DNA of 64,000 nucleotides from Flavobacterium frigoris PS1 (GTDB lineage: Bacteria; Bacteroidota; Bacteroidia; Flavobacteriales; Flavobacteriaceae), in the NCBI RefSeq assembly GCF_000252125.1, contig NZ_AHKF01000020.1:1-64000 (forward strand), read 5' to 3'. A program made the translations under genes and the position numbers. The notes beneath the pieces were generated by a model that did not search any database, was not told where the DNA came from, and saw only the letters and a program-made list of their open reading frames with translations. Each line of letters opens with the position of its first letter. The first letter of the stretch is position 1. Positions 15,835 to 24,164 of the stretch are shown one piece after another.

Positions 15835-16587
15835 TTATTTAAAGAAAGCCTGAACTTTAGGGTCAGCATATTTTGATAGTTCTTCAAAAGTGCCTTCTGC
15901 GTAATTGATGCCGTCGACGAGTAAAATCATTCTATTTGAAATCACTCGAGCACAATCGACATCATGGGTAATTATAATTGCTGATGTATTGTATTTATCT
16001 TGGATTGATTTCATAAGGATCAATATTTCTTTGGCCGTTATGGGATCTAGTCCAGTTGTTGGCTCATCATAAAGTATAATTTTGGGTTGGAGGATTAAGG
16101 TTCTGGCAAGGGCGATCCTTCGTTTCATTCCTCCTGAAAGCTCCGCAGGCATTAAGTTAACTGCATGTGCCAATCCTACGCTCTCGAGCGCCTCCATTAC
16201 TAAGGGCGTCGTGTCTTTTAATACTCCAAATTTTTTGGTATGTCGGCGTAATGGGAATTCTAAATTTTCGCGAACGGTCATAGAGTCATAAAGTGCACTT
16301 CCCTGAAATAGAAAACCAATCTCCGTTCGGAGTTCATCTAGTGCAGTCCGGCTTAGCTCTGCGATGGTTTCTCCCATAACCTCTATAGTACCACTGTCAG
16401 GTCTTTCTAATCCAATCAAGCATTTTATCATTACAGATTTTCCGGAACCAGATTTTCCCATGATTACCAAGTTTTCTCCTTCATTTAACTCCATATGAAA
16501 ACCATTCAATACATGATTGTCACCATAACTTTTTCTCAAGTCTTTGATTTCTATAATGGGTTTATTATTTGGAATGGTTGTACTCAT
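15835..16587 (-). CDS. mlaF: ABC transporter ATPase (MlaF-like)
   Basis: A 250-residue ABC ATPase. Walker A is GKSGSGKS (about 44-51), the signature is LSGGMKRRIALA, Walker B is ILYDEPTTGLDP and the switch is ITHD. The methionine in SGGMKRR is typical of the Mkl/MlaF type. It powers the MCE lipid transporter together with the flanking permease and MCE genes, with only 6-8 nt between genes. Confidence 0.92.
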   Translation of the reverse strand: MSTTIPNNKPIIEIKDLRKSYGDNHVLNGFHMELNEGENLVIMGKSGSGKSVMIKCLIGLERPDSGTIEVMGETIAELSRTALDELRTEIGFLFQGSALYDSMTVRENLEFPLRRHTKKFGVLKDTTPLVMEALESVGLAHAVNLMPAELSGGMKRRIALARTLILQPKIILYDEPTTGLDPITAKEILILMKSIQDKYNTSAIIITHDVDCARVISNRMILLVDGINYAEGTFEELSKYADPKVQAFFK

Positions 16588-16593
16588 AATTAG

Positions 16594-17385
16594 TTATAAA
16601 TCATAAAAAATATCGGTAACGAAAACAGCTATAAAGTCAATAATAAAGAGGAGCATGGAGGTGAAAACTACCGCTGAGTTAGCAGCAACACCAACACCCG
16701 CTGTGCCTTTTTTGCAGTAATACCCTTTGAAACAACCTACAAGTCCTATTGCAAAACCGAAAAAGAAAGTTTTGATTGTTGCTGGCATCAAATCTCCAAA
16801 TTCCAAGGCATTAAAAACTTGATTGAAATACAATAAAAAGGAGACGTTTCCTTTTACGTTTTCAACGAGATAGGAGCCAAATAGTGCTATTGCATCTCCA
16901 AAAAATACCAGTATGGGTAGCATAAATGTAGTTGCCATAATTCGAGTGACAACCAGATATTTGAATGGATTGGTACCAGACACTTCCATGGCATCAATTT
17001 GTTCTGTTACTCTCATAGAACCTAATTCGGCACCTATGCCTGAACCTATCCGGCCTGCACAAATAAGTGCTGTTATAATGGGCCCAATCTCTCTTATGAT
17101 AGAAATACTCACCATTGAAGGCATCCAAGAAACCGCACCAAACTCCTGAAGTGTGGGACGTGATTGCAGGGTAAAAACCAATCCGATAATAAATCCTGTA
17201 ACAGCAACAAGTAATAGAGAACGGTTTCCCATATTATAACATTGGCGAAGAAATTCCTTAAATTCTACAGGACGTTTAAATGATTCTCTGAAAAAGCGGG
17301 CGGCAAAAAAAGAGAGCTCACCAATTTCAAGTAAAAAAGATTTGAAAACTTCGGTTATTTTAAAAATAGCATTCATAGGCATCAT
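16594..17385 (-). CDS. mlaE: ABC transporter permease (MlaE-like)
   Basis: A 263-residue MlaE-family permease with about five membrane helices and the conserved EIGPIITALICAGRIGSGIG motif followed by ELGSMRVTEQIDAMEV. A longer frame starts at TTG 17418, but its first codons overlap a TAnnTTTG promoter box, so the ATG at 17385 (MMPMNAIFKITEVF) is preferred. It is the first gene of the mlaE-mlaF-mlaD operon, which moves phospholipid across the envelope to keep the outer membrane asymmetric. Confidence 0.9.
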   Translation of the reverse strand: MMPMNAIFKITEVFKSFLLEIGELSFFAARFFRESFKRPVEFKEFLRQCYNMGNRSLLLVAVTGFIIGLVFTLQSRPTLQEFGAVSWMPSMVSISIIREIGPIITALICAGRIGSGIGAELGSMRVTEQIDAMEVSGTNPFKYLVVTRIMATTFMLPILVFFGDAIALFGSYLVENVKGNVSFLLYFNQVFNALEFGDLMPATIKTFFFGFAIGLVGCFKGYYCKKGTAGVGVAANSAVVFTSMLLFIIDFIAVFVTDIFYDL

Positions 17386-17415
17386 GAATAAATTTTTAAT
17401 AGTAAAGTGGCTACT

Positions 17416-17423
17416 CAAATATA
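17416..17423 (-). promoter_or_regulatory. -7 promoter box of the mla operon
   Basis: Minus-strand TATATTTG matches TAnnTTTG and lies 30 bases upstream of ATG 17385. It rules out the longer TTG start of the permease. Confidence 0.55.
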
Positions 17424-17697
17424 CGTACTATTATGTTGAATATCAGATATTTCTGCTGTTGTTAATCCATTTTTTTGATAGTTTTGTCGATAAAGTGAGT
17501 TTAAGGGAAGGGTAATTTGAAGTTTATTAAATAAATTCCCTCAAAAATTAAAGGAATAAAGAAGTAAAGTGATTTTAGTATTGCAAGAGATTTTTTCTGT
17601 AAAAAGACAGGAGCTACTTACGGAGAGGAGTAGGTAACACTGTGGTAAGAAGCTAGTTTTATGTTTTGTAATTTTATTTTAAAAATAAGATTGTTTT
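17424..17697. other. Intergenic region between the mla operon and the PRPP synthetase-like gene
   Basis: About 270 AT-rich bases. A weak inverted repeat (CTACTT/AGTAGG within about 17611-17633) followed on the minus strand by a T-rich stretch could end the upstream minus-strand operon. Nothing else was seen. Confidence 0.3.
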
Positions 17698-18573
17698 TTA
17701 ATTCAGAGGATCGATCAGTAAATCACTAATGTCGATCTGGTTGCTTTCGTGAGGAATAGTGTTGCAGGTAATGATTTCCTTTGCACCTGAACTTTTAATT
17801 TCTTGGAAAGCATTTCCTGCGAAGACGGCATGTACGCCAATACAAATAGCAGGTTTCATTCCTACAGTTTTTAAATGACCGATGGTCTCGATCATGGTAC
17901 GTCCGGTAGAAATAATGTCATCTACTAAAACGGGGATATGGTTTTTGTAAGTATGAAAATTAGGAATAGAAACTTCCACTTCGCGATCGCCATGTCTAAT
18001 TTTTGTCAAAATTATGTAAGGAGCATTGGCATTTCTAGCCACTTCTGAGACCCATTGTTCACTTTCACTATCAGGACCGATTAATAGGGGGCTGGCAATA
18101 TTGTTTTTTATCCATTCTGAAATATGATTTGCCGCATGGGCTACTTTGGAGGGAATGGTATAAATTTCAGATAAGGAAGGTCTTCGATGTAAGTGTGGAT
18201 CAATCGTGATTAAAGAATCTACAAAACCTGATAGCAGATGGGCAAAATAAGTAGAAGTAACTGCTTCTCCTGGATTAAAAATGGTGTCTTGCCGCATATA
18301 GGAAAGATATGGAGCAACTAGCTGCACACTCTTCGCACCCAATTCTTTTGCTGTTTTAGACAAAAAATAAAGAGGGAGTAATTTAGCGTCTGGTTGATGG
18401 AGGGTACAGACTAAAACGACTATTTTATTACTTACACTTGATAATATCCTAATGTAGGTTTCTCCATCGGGAAACTGTCTGATATCAACGTTTCCTTTGT
18501 CCGCATTTTCTCTTTGAACAAGTATATCAGTCAGGTCTTCGTTTCCTGGTAAAGCAAAAAATATCTTTTTCAT
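17698..18573 (-). CDS. Ribose-phosphate pyrophosphokinase-like protein
   Basis: A 291-residue member of the PRPP synthetase family, which makes PRPP from ribose 5-phosphate and ATP. It keeps the metal/catalytic segment DPHLHRR and the PRPP loop VDDIISTGRTM. It is shorter than housekeeping Prs (about 310-315) and divergent, so a variant substrate is possible. The start is ATG 18573, which overlaps the stop of the phosphorylase gene in an ATGA junction. That tight coupling suggests the two enzymes act in one nucleotide-salvage route. Confidence 0.85.
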   Translation of the reverse strand: MKKIFFALPGNEDLTDILVQRENADKGNVDIRQFPDGETYIRILSSVSNKIVVLVCTLHQPDAKLLPLYFLSKTAKELGAKSVQLVAPYLSYMRQDTIFNPGEAVTSTYFAHLLSGFVDSLITIDPHLHRRPSLSEIYTIPSKVAHAANHISEWIKNNIASPLLIGPDSESEQWVSEVARNANAPYIILTKIRHGDREVEVSIPNFHTYKNHIPVLVDDIISTGRTMIETIGHLKTVGMKPAICIGVHAVFAGNAFQEIKSSGAKEIITCNTIPHESNQIDISDLLIDPLN

Positions 18574-20081
18574 GACACTGATTCTAATAAAATAATATCC
18601 GGTTCGGTTTTCATATACTCTAATGCGTATTTTAATTCTCCTTCTGTTTCTGCATAGATACAAAAAAGCACATCTCCCTTGTTGACCATAGTATTCAAAG
18701 GGGTATAAAGTAGTACGCCTGCCATGCAATCATGCGGAGCACCTGCAAGCTTTGCGATTTTAGCAAGTTTCCGGTTATCAATTTCGGTTACGATTCCTGA
18801 TTTTTCAGCATGGATATCGATTTTATAAATGGCATATTCAGGTTCCTTGAAGCCACCTTGGGCGATACAAATAGCCATGAATTTTTCGTATGCCTTTCCT
18901 GAGGAAAGTATTTCTTCGGCTAGATCGAACCCATTTTCATTTGGTTTATTATGTACGAGATCTATTATACTTGCCGCAATATCTAATGCTTTTTTTCTTA
19001 AATCTTGGGGAGCATTTTTTTCATTTCGCAATACGCTTAGCACGTCCATGGCTTCCAATGAGGGACCAATTCCCCTACCTATGGGTTGCGAACCGTCAGT
19101 AAAAAGTACTTTTACTTCTATACCAATTGCTTTTCCGACCACATTGAAGTAGTATTTAAGTTTTTCGGCGTCTTCTTCTGTTCTCACCTTGGCTGTTTTT
19201 CCAATTGGAATATCAATAACTACATGAGTGGAACCTGCCGCTGATTTTTTTGATAATACGGAAGCAATCATTTGCCCTTCTCCATCTACATCAAGAGCTC
19301 TTTCAATACGAATTAGAATGTCATCGGCGGGACTTAATTTTATTGAGCCTCCCCATACAAAGCAACCATTTTCTTTTCTCACCACTTTTTGGATTTCTTT
19401 AATCGAAAGGTTTACTTCTGTCATAGTCTCTAAAGTGTCAGCCGTTCCAGCTGGAGAAGTAATGGCACGAGAAGAAGTTTTGGGTATAGTAAGTCCAAAT
19501 TCAGCAATGATTGCGACAACAATTGGTGTTGTGCGGTTTCCAGGAAGGCCACCCACACAATGTTTGTCAACAACAATTTTTTTATTCCAAGACAACTTTT
19601 TACCTGAATTAACCATTGCTTTTGTAAGGCCAATTATCTCGTGAATGCTGAGGTTGTCTCCACCACAAGCAGTTATGAAAGCGGCAATTTCAATATTGGA
19701 ATATTGTCCCTTGACAATATCATCAATAATGTTTTGGAAGGCTTCATAGTTTAATTGTTTCCCGTACATTTTAGCGCGAATGCTACGCATAGAAATGACA
19801 GGTTGTACATGAGAAAAACTGACTTCATCATCTTCTTTTGCATTTAAATCGTTCCATGCACTTTCAGAGATCCCCGCTTTCCCAGGTTTCAGAATTCCAT
19901 CTGTAATAATATATAAAGTTGCTATTAAAGATTTTTCTTTTACTGTTATTAATACCCTGTTAAGTGCCTCAAAACCTTCGGATTTGCAGATGTAGCAGTC
20001 CTTACGCATGAATACAACATGTTCTTTTTGGGTATCAATACCAAGATGAACCAGTTTTAGGCTATTGAATTTAGTTTCCAT
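18570..20081 (-). CDS. Archaeal-type thymidine/AMP phosphorylase family protein
   Basis: A 503-residue protein of the nucleoside/AMP phosphorylase family. A ~90-residue N-terminal beta domain precedes the catalytic body; this extension is typical of the archaeal-type AMP phosphorylases and absent from ordinary DeoA. Motifs include DKHCVGGLPGNRTTP (about 174-188), TSSRAITSPAGTADTLE (about 202-218) and KKSAAGSTHVVIDIP. AMP phosphorylases split NMPs with phosphate to base plus ribose 1,5-bisphosphate. Whether this one uses NMPs or nucleosides is not determinable. Coupled (ATGA) to the PRPP synthetase-like gene. Confidence 0.82.
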   Translation of the reverse strand: METKFNSLKLVHLGIDTQKEHVVFMRKDCYICKSEGFEALNRVLITVKEKSLIATLYIITDGILKPGKAGISESAWNDLNAKEDDEVSFSHVQPVISMRSIRAKMYGKQLNYEAFQNIIDDIVKGQYSNIEIAAFITACGGDNLSIHEIIGLTKAMVNSGKKLSWNKKIVVDKHCVGGLPGNRTTPIVVAIIAEFGLTIPKTSSRAITSPAGTADTLETMTEVNLSIKEIQKVVRKENGCFVWGGSIKLSPADDILIRIERALDVDGEGQMIASVLSKKSAAGSTHVVIDIPIGKTAKVRTEEDAEKLKYYFNVVGKAIGIEVKVLFTDGSQPIGRGIGPSLEAMDVLSVLRNEKNAPQDLRKKALDIAASIIDLVHNKPNENGFDLAEEILSSGKAYEKFMAICIAQGGFKEPEYAIYKIDIHAEKSGIVTEIDNRKLAKIAKLAGAPHDCMAGVLLYTPLNTMVNKGDVLFCIYAETEGELKYALEYMKTEPDIILLESVS

Positions 20082-20267
20082 TCCAATTAATTTAAATAAG
20101 AATTAAAGTTTAAATAAAAGAAGGCAGTGCTAAGTGGTTAAAAGAATGGTATGATATTAATTCTTAAAATCAGACTTTAGCGAAGTCTTCGAATTAATTG
20201 TTTCAGTATGCTTTAAAAGAAATGACAACTATTTCTTTATTCAATTAACACCTAAGGAATTATTTTT

Positions 20268-20561
20268 TCAATTTTCATACAAACGCAACCTGTTTCTAAC
20301 AGCCGTCAATTCTTCTTTCAAAGAATCTATTTTTTGTAGTAAATTAAATACCACATCGATACCTTCGAGATTGACATCTAGTTCTTGGTGCATTCGAATC
20401 ATTTTCTCAATTTCATAAATGGAATCCTGATGAATATATTGGATTTGCTCAACCATTTGGATTTCTATCAATCCAATTTCGTTTAAATTAGAGAAAAAAG
20501 ATAGTTCCACGTTATAATGGGTACATAAGTTTTCTAGGGGAATGAAGTTTTCTGTGCTCAT
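20268..20561 (-). CDS. cbpM: Chaperone modulator CbpM-like (MerR-fold)
   Basis: A 97-residue MerR-like protein with a helix-turn-helix-type N-terminus and a C-terminal helix pair ([21 protein letters not shown]). In CbpM the fold binds the J-domain of CbpA rather than DNA and inhibits it. The ATG overlaps the stop of the upstream cbpA-like gene in an ATGA junction, the standard cbpA-cbpM arrangement. Confidence 0.85.
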   Translation of the reverse strand: MSTENFIPLENLCTHYNVELSFFSNLNEIGLIEIQMVEQIQYIHQDSIYEIEKMIRMHQELDVNLEGIDVVFNLLQKIDSLKEELTAVRNRLRLYEN

Positions 20562-21466
20562 ATGGTTCTTAACTTTGAAAGTTCGGTGAATAGTTCCTTC
20601 TCTTTTTCAGAAAGGGTTGTGGGTATTTGTATTTGATAGCTGATGTATAAGTCGCCAAATTCGCCTTCCTTTTTATAAATAGGAAAGCCTTTTCCTTTCA
20701 GTTTTATTTTTGTATCATTTTGCGTTCCCATAGCCACTTTTAGTTTTACTTTTCCGTCAAAAGTATCGACTGTAATTTCACCGCCTAATATCGCGGTATA
20801 TAGATCTAGGGCTATTGTTGAGTATAAGTTACTTTTGTCTCGCTTGAAATTAGTGTGATTTTCTATGGTGAAGGTGATATACAAATCTCCCTTTGGACCG
20901 CCGCCAGATCCTGCAGCACCATGACCGGTAATTTTTATTACCTGACCATTTTCAACCCCTGCCGGAATAGTGAGTCTAATGTTTTTGCCATTAATGGTTA
21001 AGGTACGCTTGTGTGTAGTATAGACTTCCTTTAGGTCAAGGTGAAGTTCAGCATTAAAGTCTTGGCCTTTAAATTGAGGACTGCGTCGCCCACTGCCTCC
21101 TCTAGCAGATTGATCGCCAAACATAGATTCAAAAAAATCAGAGTAATCGCCACCGCCACTGAAGCCTCCAAAACCGCCTTGTTGGCCATTTCCTTGATAT
21201 TGCTGCTGTTGCTGCCTTTTCGATTGTTCATACTGTTCCGCATGTTGCCAATTTTCCCCATATTCGTCATATTTTTTGCGGTTTTCGGCATTGCTCAATA
21301 CTTCGTTGGCTTCATTTAGTTCCTTGAATTTTTTTTCTGATTCTTTATTGTTCGGATTTAAATCAGGATGGTATTTTCGGGCCATCTTACGATATGCCTT
21401 TTTTATTTCAGCTTCTGTGGCCTTTTTGTCCACCTCAAGAACTTTGTAATAGTCTATAAATGCCAT
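20558..21466 (-). CDS. cbpA: DnaJ-type co-chaperone (CbpA-like)
   Basis: A 302-residue class II J-protein. The J-domain (1-70) has HPD at 33-35. A Gly/Gln/Ser-rich linker (about 72-130) follows, and the two C-terminal substrate-binding beta domains (about 130-300) lack the zinc finger of true DnaJ. It would load misfolded proteins onto DnaK, under stress or in stationary phase. It is followed by cbpM. A 44-codon ORF and a promoter box lie upstream. Confidence 0.9.
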   Translation of the reverse strand: MAFIDYYKVLEVDKKATEAEIKKAYRKMARKYHPDLNPNNKESEKKFKELNEANEVLSNAENRKKYDEYGENWQHAEQYEQSKRQQQQQYQGNGQQGGFGGFSGGGDYSDFFESMFGDQSARGGSGRRSPQFKGQDFNAELHLDLKEVYTTHKRTLTINGKNIRLTIPAGVENGQVIKITGHGAAGSGGGPKGDLYITFTIENHTNFKRDKSNLYSTIALDLYTAILGGEITVDTFDGKVKLKVAMGTQNDTKIKLKGKGFPIYKKEGEFGDLYISYQIQIPTTLSEKEKELFTELSKLRTI

Positions 21467-21556
21467 TTATGATGTTTTTTATAATTATTATTTGATATTT
21501 TAAGTTTTCTTGGTTTATGTAAATTTTTGACATTTAATTGAATCTGCAGCTATAGG

Positions 21557-21691
21557 TTAGCTTAAATAATCAGCATATAAAAAGACCATCTTGATTTGTG
21601 ATTTATTCAAAGTTGAAAGCAAATAGCACGATTTTTCAATGACAGATTTATTGTCAATAGCTATTACTATTTTTTGTGTTTTCCATGTCAT
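21557..21691 (-). CDS. Small ORF upstream of cbpA, unrecognised
   Basis: A 44-codon minus-strand ORF starting MTWKTQKIVIAIDNKS and ending YADYLS. A TAnnTTTG box lies about 65 nt upstream. The first strand (KIVIAIDN) resembles the start of a universal stress protein, so this could be a truncated Usp remnant or a genuine small protein. There is no second line of evidence for translation. Confidence 0.3.
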   Translation of the reverse strand: MTWKTQKIVIAIDNKSVIEKSCYLLSTLNKSQIKMVFLYADYLS

Positions 21692-21756
21692 TTAGATTGT
21701 TTGATGATTGCTGTACATATCAGTTTTTTTGATACTTGGATATAGCCCAATTCGAA

Positions 21757-21764
21757 CAAATGTA
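21757..21764 (-). promoter_or_regulatory. -7 promoter box upstream of the small ORF and cbpA
   Basis: Minus-strand TACATTTG matches TAnnTTTG. It could drive the small ORF and the cbpA-cbpM pair as one transcript; the gap from box to cbpA is about 290 nt. Confidence 0.4.
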
Positions 21765-21906
21765 CTATCAAATTTAATCAATTTTTAACGGATAAAACAG
21801 AATAAATAGTTTTATTTCAATAAGTTATAAGGGTGGTTGTTTGGGTTTATACTCTTTTAGATGTTAAAAGAATTGAGTTTATCACTTCAATCAAATAATG
21901 CGAATT

Positions 21907-22365
21907 TCATACGCTCCCGTGTTTATTTATGATAGACATTTGTCCGGAATAGTATGCCGTACGAGAAATAATTATTCCAAAAGCTTCGACTTTTGTTTTA
22001 CAGCTAAATTCTTTTGTTGTAATTGTGGATTCCCAATTTTCATCAGTTTGTTGTTCGATAATTGCCAATACGCTTTTGAAGACATAATCAGAATATTCTT
22101 TTAATTCAGCGATATTAGTCCATTCTCTAGTATCTTTTTCTGTAATATCTGTTTTTATAATTAGCTTAAGATTAATAGATCCCAATACGTTTTTTGCAAA
22201 TAGCAATTCCACATCCCTAATATGACGTGTAAGAAATTCAAAATTATAAGAAAAAGGAATTAGTTTCTTTGTTAAATCATTTTCTGTAATTTGTTTTCAC
22301 TTATTTGTAAAGTGAGCTCCGGTTTCTTGCCAAAGTTCAATAAGTAATTGTTTATTTGGTTTCAT
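21907..22365 (-). pseudogene. DinB-family protein interrupted by one stop codon
   Basis: From ATG 22365 the frame reads MKPNKQLLIELWQETGAHFT, then NK, then TGA at 22299-22297, and continues in the same frame KQITENDLTKKLIPF through FEFLTRHIRDVELLFA to the end at 21907. The C-terminus ISRTAYYSGQMSIINKHG is the usual DinB ending. Reading TGG (Trp) in place of TGA restores a normal 152-residue DinB-like four-helix protein. A single nonsense change is therefore the simplest explanation. The internal ATG giving 101 residues would lack the first helix. Confidence 0.8.
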
Positions 22366-22469
22366 ATTAAATGGAATTTTTAAATTAGCTCGTATTGAAA
22401 ATCTTCAATTATTTGTAATAAAATAGTGTGATTCAAAGCTAAAGAGTAAAATTCTTTTTGCTTCAAGCT

Positions 22470-22802
22470 TCATTTTATAACTTGAAAGATAGTTAGGATA
22501 ATTATAAGAATCATTATCCTTGAGTAGATGCGTTTGTTGTATTTTGCTAACCAATTGGGTAGATAAATATCAAAATTGTCTTTTGTGGAATCGGAATATT
22601 TGCGCGCTATAATGGTTAATGGACAAAAGAATTTAAAGATTAATAAGATGATGCCTTCCAAGACTATTAATGCATATCCAATCCAGAGCCAAATGTCTAC
22701 TTTGTTTATAATTACGGCATACAGCATGTAGAAAATCACAAAATTGAAAACTACCCAAATCAAAGTATGTAAGATCTTAATAAGTACCAGTTTTGTTTTC
22801 AT
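22470..22802 (-). CDS. Small membrane protein of unknown function
   Basis: A 110-residue protein with hydrophobic segments at about 11-32, 37-59 and 94-109, and a conserved-looking central part CPLTIIARKYSDSTKDNF then YLPNWLAKYNK. It is somewhat like small DUF2784-type membrane proteins, but I am not certain. It lies 116 nt downstream of the retron reverse transcriptase on the same strand. It might be an unrelated neighbour or, less likely, a membrane effector of the retron. Confidence 0.6.
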   Translation of the reverse strand: MKTKLVLIKILHTLIWVVFNFVIFYMLYAVIINKVDIWLWIGYALIVLEGIILLIFKFFCPLTIIARKYSDSTKDNFDIYLPNWLAKYNKRIYSRIMILIIILTIFQVIK

Positions 22803-22918
22803 TGTTGGGGCTATTCTTTATGTTGGTTTTCTAACTAAAATGCCAAGAGCTTTAAAACGGAAAAGTCTCGCGTGGGCACGTTTTGGAGGTTTGGTTTCTA
22901 TCTATTGAAAAAATAACA

Positions 22919-23980
22919 TTACATCAGCAAAGAGGCCGCTTTATTGTCGCTTGCATCTCTTTTCTTTTTTAATTCTTTGAGATAGGACTTGTAACCAATA
23001 AACTCTGTGTCTTTTGGGTTGATTTGAAGGACAAAATTTATTTTTCCGATCATGTGTTCTAGGAAGTTAGCTTGATTGATTTCTTTGTATTCGCGATGTT
23101 CATCAATACCAAATTTCTGGATGTAGTACATTGCTTGTCTCAGTGCGTTGCGTTTGTGGAATACGACTTGTGGCTTTTCATTTACAACAATTCCTGTTAC
23201 GGTTTGTCTAGAGTCAGGGGTCATCAATTTTGTTTTGCTTTGGTTTATTTTTAGTCTGAGTTTCTCAACAGCTTCATTCACTATATTAAACAGTTCTTTT
23301 TCGTCAAAATCTCCAGAAAAACTCAGGTCATCTGCGTATCGGGTGTATCTTATTTTTTTCTCAAGGCAATATTCAGAAATGGTTTTATCAGCGTCTTCAA
23401 AAATGAGATTTGAAAGATAAGGGCTTGTTGGAGCTCCTTGCGGCAAACTTCCATCACGAGTGCATAATTTGGATAATAAATCGGAAATGCCTTTGGTATA
23501 GCCCAAATCGGTGAAGACTTTTTCAACACTTTCGATGCCAATGGAGGGAAAAAAGTTTTCTAAATCCAGGGTGAAGACTTTAGGTTGGTTTTTATGAAAT
23601 TTTAAGTTTTCGATAAGACTCACATTGGGTTTATAGGCTTTGGCAAAAGCACTGACCGCACGTTTGTATAGTATGTTTTTTAGAATCCACTGCTGAATTT
23701 CTTTTAAACTGGGTAAGGGCTCCGAGATTGCTCTTTTTTGACCGTTCTTTTTAAGGATTTCAAAATCACGATAAAAATATTTGGTATGGAGAGCAGCTTT
23801 TTTTAGGTATTCTTTTTTGTATCCTATTAGTCCCGCAAGATGGGAGGAATTATAAATCACTGGGACATCATTAGAAAATAATATTTCGGCATAATCCAAG
23901 CAGCGTTCTATCTTCTGCGAACTGTACCCCATTTTGGTGGCTTCCTTTGTAAAAGTATCTTCGTAGTGTGAAAAATCCAT
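22919..23980 (-). CDS. Retron-type reverse transcriptase
   Basis: A 353-residue reverse transcriptase of the retron class. Motifs in order: KKNGQKRAISEP (76-87), NLKFH at 125-129 (a variant of the retron NAxxH box), catalytic D139 in FTLDLENFF, LPQGAPTSP (179-187), YADD (215-218) and the retron hallmark VTG (261-263). The thumb follows to about 340, and there is no fused C-terminal effector. Retrons make a branched msDNA from a structured RNA encoded just upstream and act in phage defence with an effector. Upstream here are a 184-nt structured non-coding stretch and a 42-codon basic ORF. The start codon lies inside a potential hairpin. Confidence 0.9.
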   Translation of the reverse strand: MDFSHYEDTFTKEATKMGYSSQKIERCLDYAEILFSNDVPVIYNSSHLAGLIGYKKEYLKKAALHTKYFYRDFEILKKNGQKRAISEPLPSLKEIQQWILKNILYKRAVSAFAKAYKPNVSLIENLKFHKNQPKVFTLDLENFFPSIGIESVEKVFTDLGYTKGISDLLSKLCTRDGSLPQGAPTSPYLSNLIFEDADKTISEYCLEKKIRYTRYADDLSFSGDFDEKELFNIVNEAVEKLRLKINQSKTKLMTPDSRQTVTGIVVNEKPQVVFHKRNALRQAMYYIQKFGIDEHREYKEINQANFLEHMIGKINFVLQINPKDTEFIGYKSYLKELKKKRDASDNKAASLLM

Positions 23981-24164
23981 AACGTTAAAATCGTTAATGG
24001 AGTGAGGACTTTTTTGTCACTCACTCCAATTAGGAATACGGGTTTAAAAGGTTCGAAGCTCTGCGGAGAGCCTTTTAAATCCAGTGCTTGAAAAAGCATT
24101 CAATTACAGAACAGTGACTCACCGTTCCGGTGTTAGCTGGGCTGACAAAATTGTCAAAAACGAA
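23981..24164 (-). ncRNA. Candidate retron msr-msd RNA
   Basis: A 184-nt stretch between the small ORF and the reverse transcriptase, dense in inverted repeats on the RNA strand. TGACA/TGTCA at 24156-24143. CACCG-GAA-CGGTG at 24132-24120. A long stem GGATTTAAAAGG (24082-24071) with CCTTTTAAACCC (24051-24040), one bulge, holding an inner GCTCT/AGAGC. GGAGTGAG (24027-24020) with CTCACTCC (24006-23999), extended by GAC/GTC around six A. Stems like these, directly upstream of a retron RT, are the expected msr and msd hairpins. The a1/a2 pairing is not clear: only a weak match of TTCGTT near 24165 with AACGA near 23992. Confidence 0.6.

Noticed and set aside
17386..17418. Longer MlaE-like permease starting at TTG 17418
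   Set aside because: The added codons overlap a promoter box, and the ATG at 17385 follows at a normal distance.
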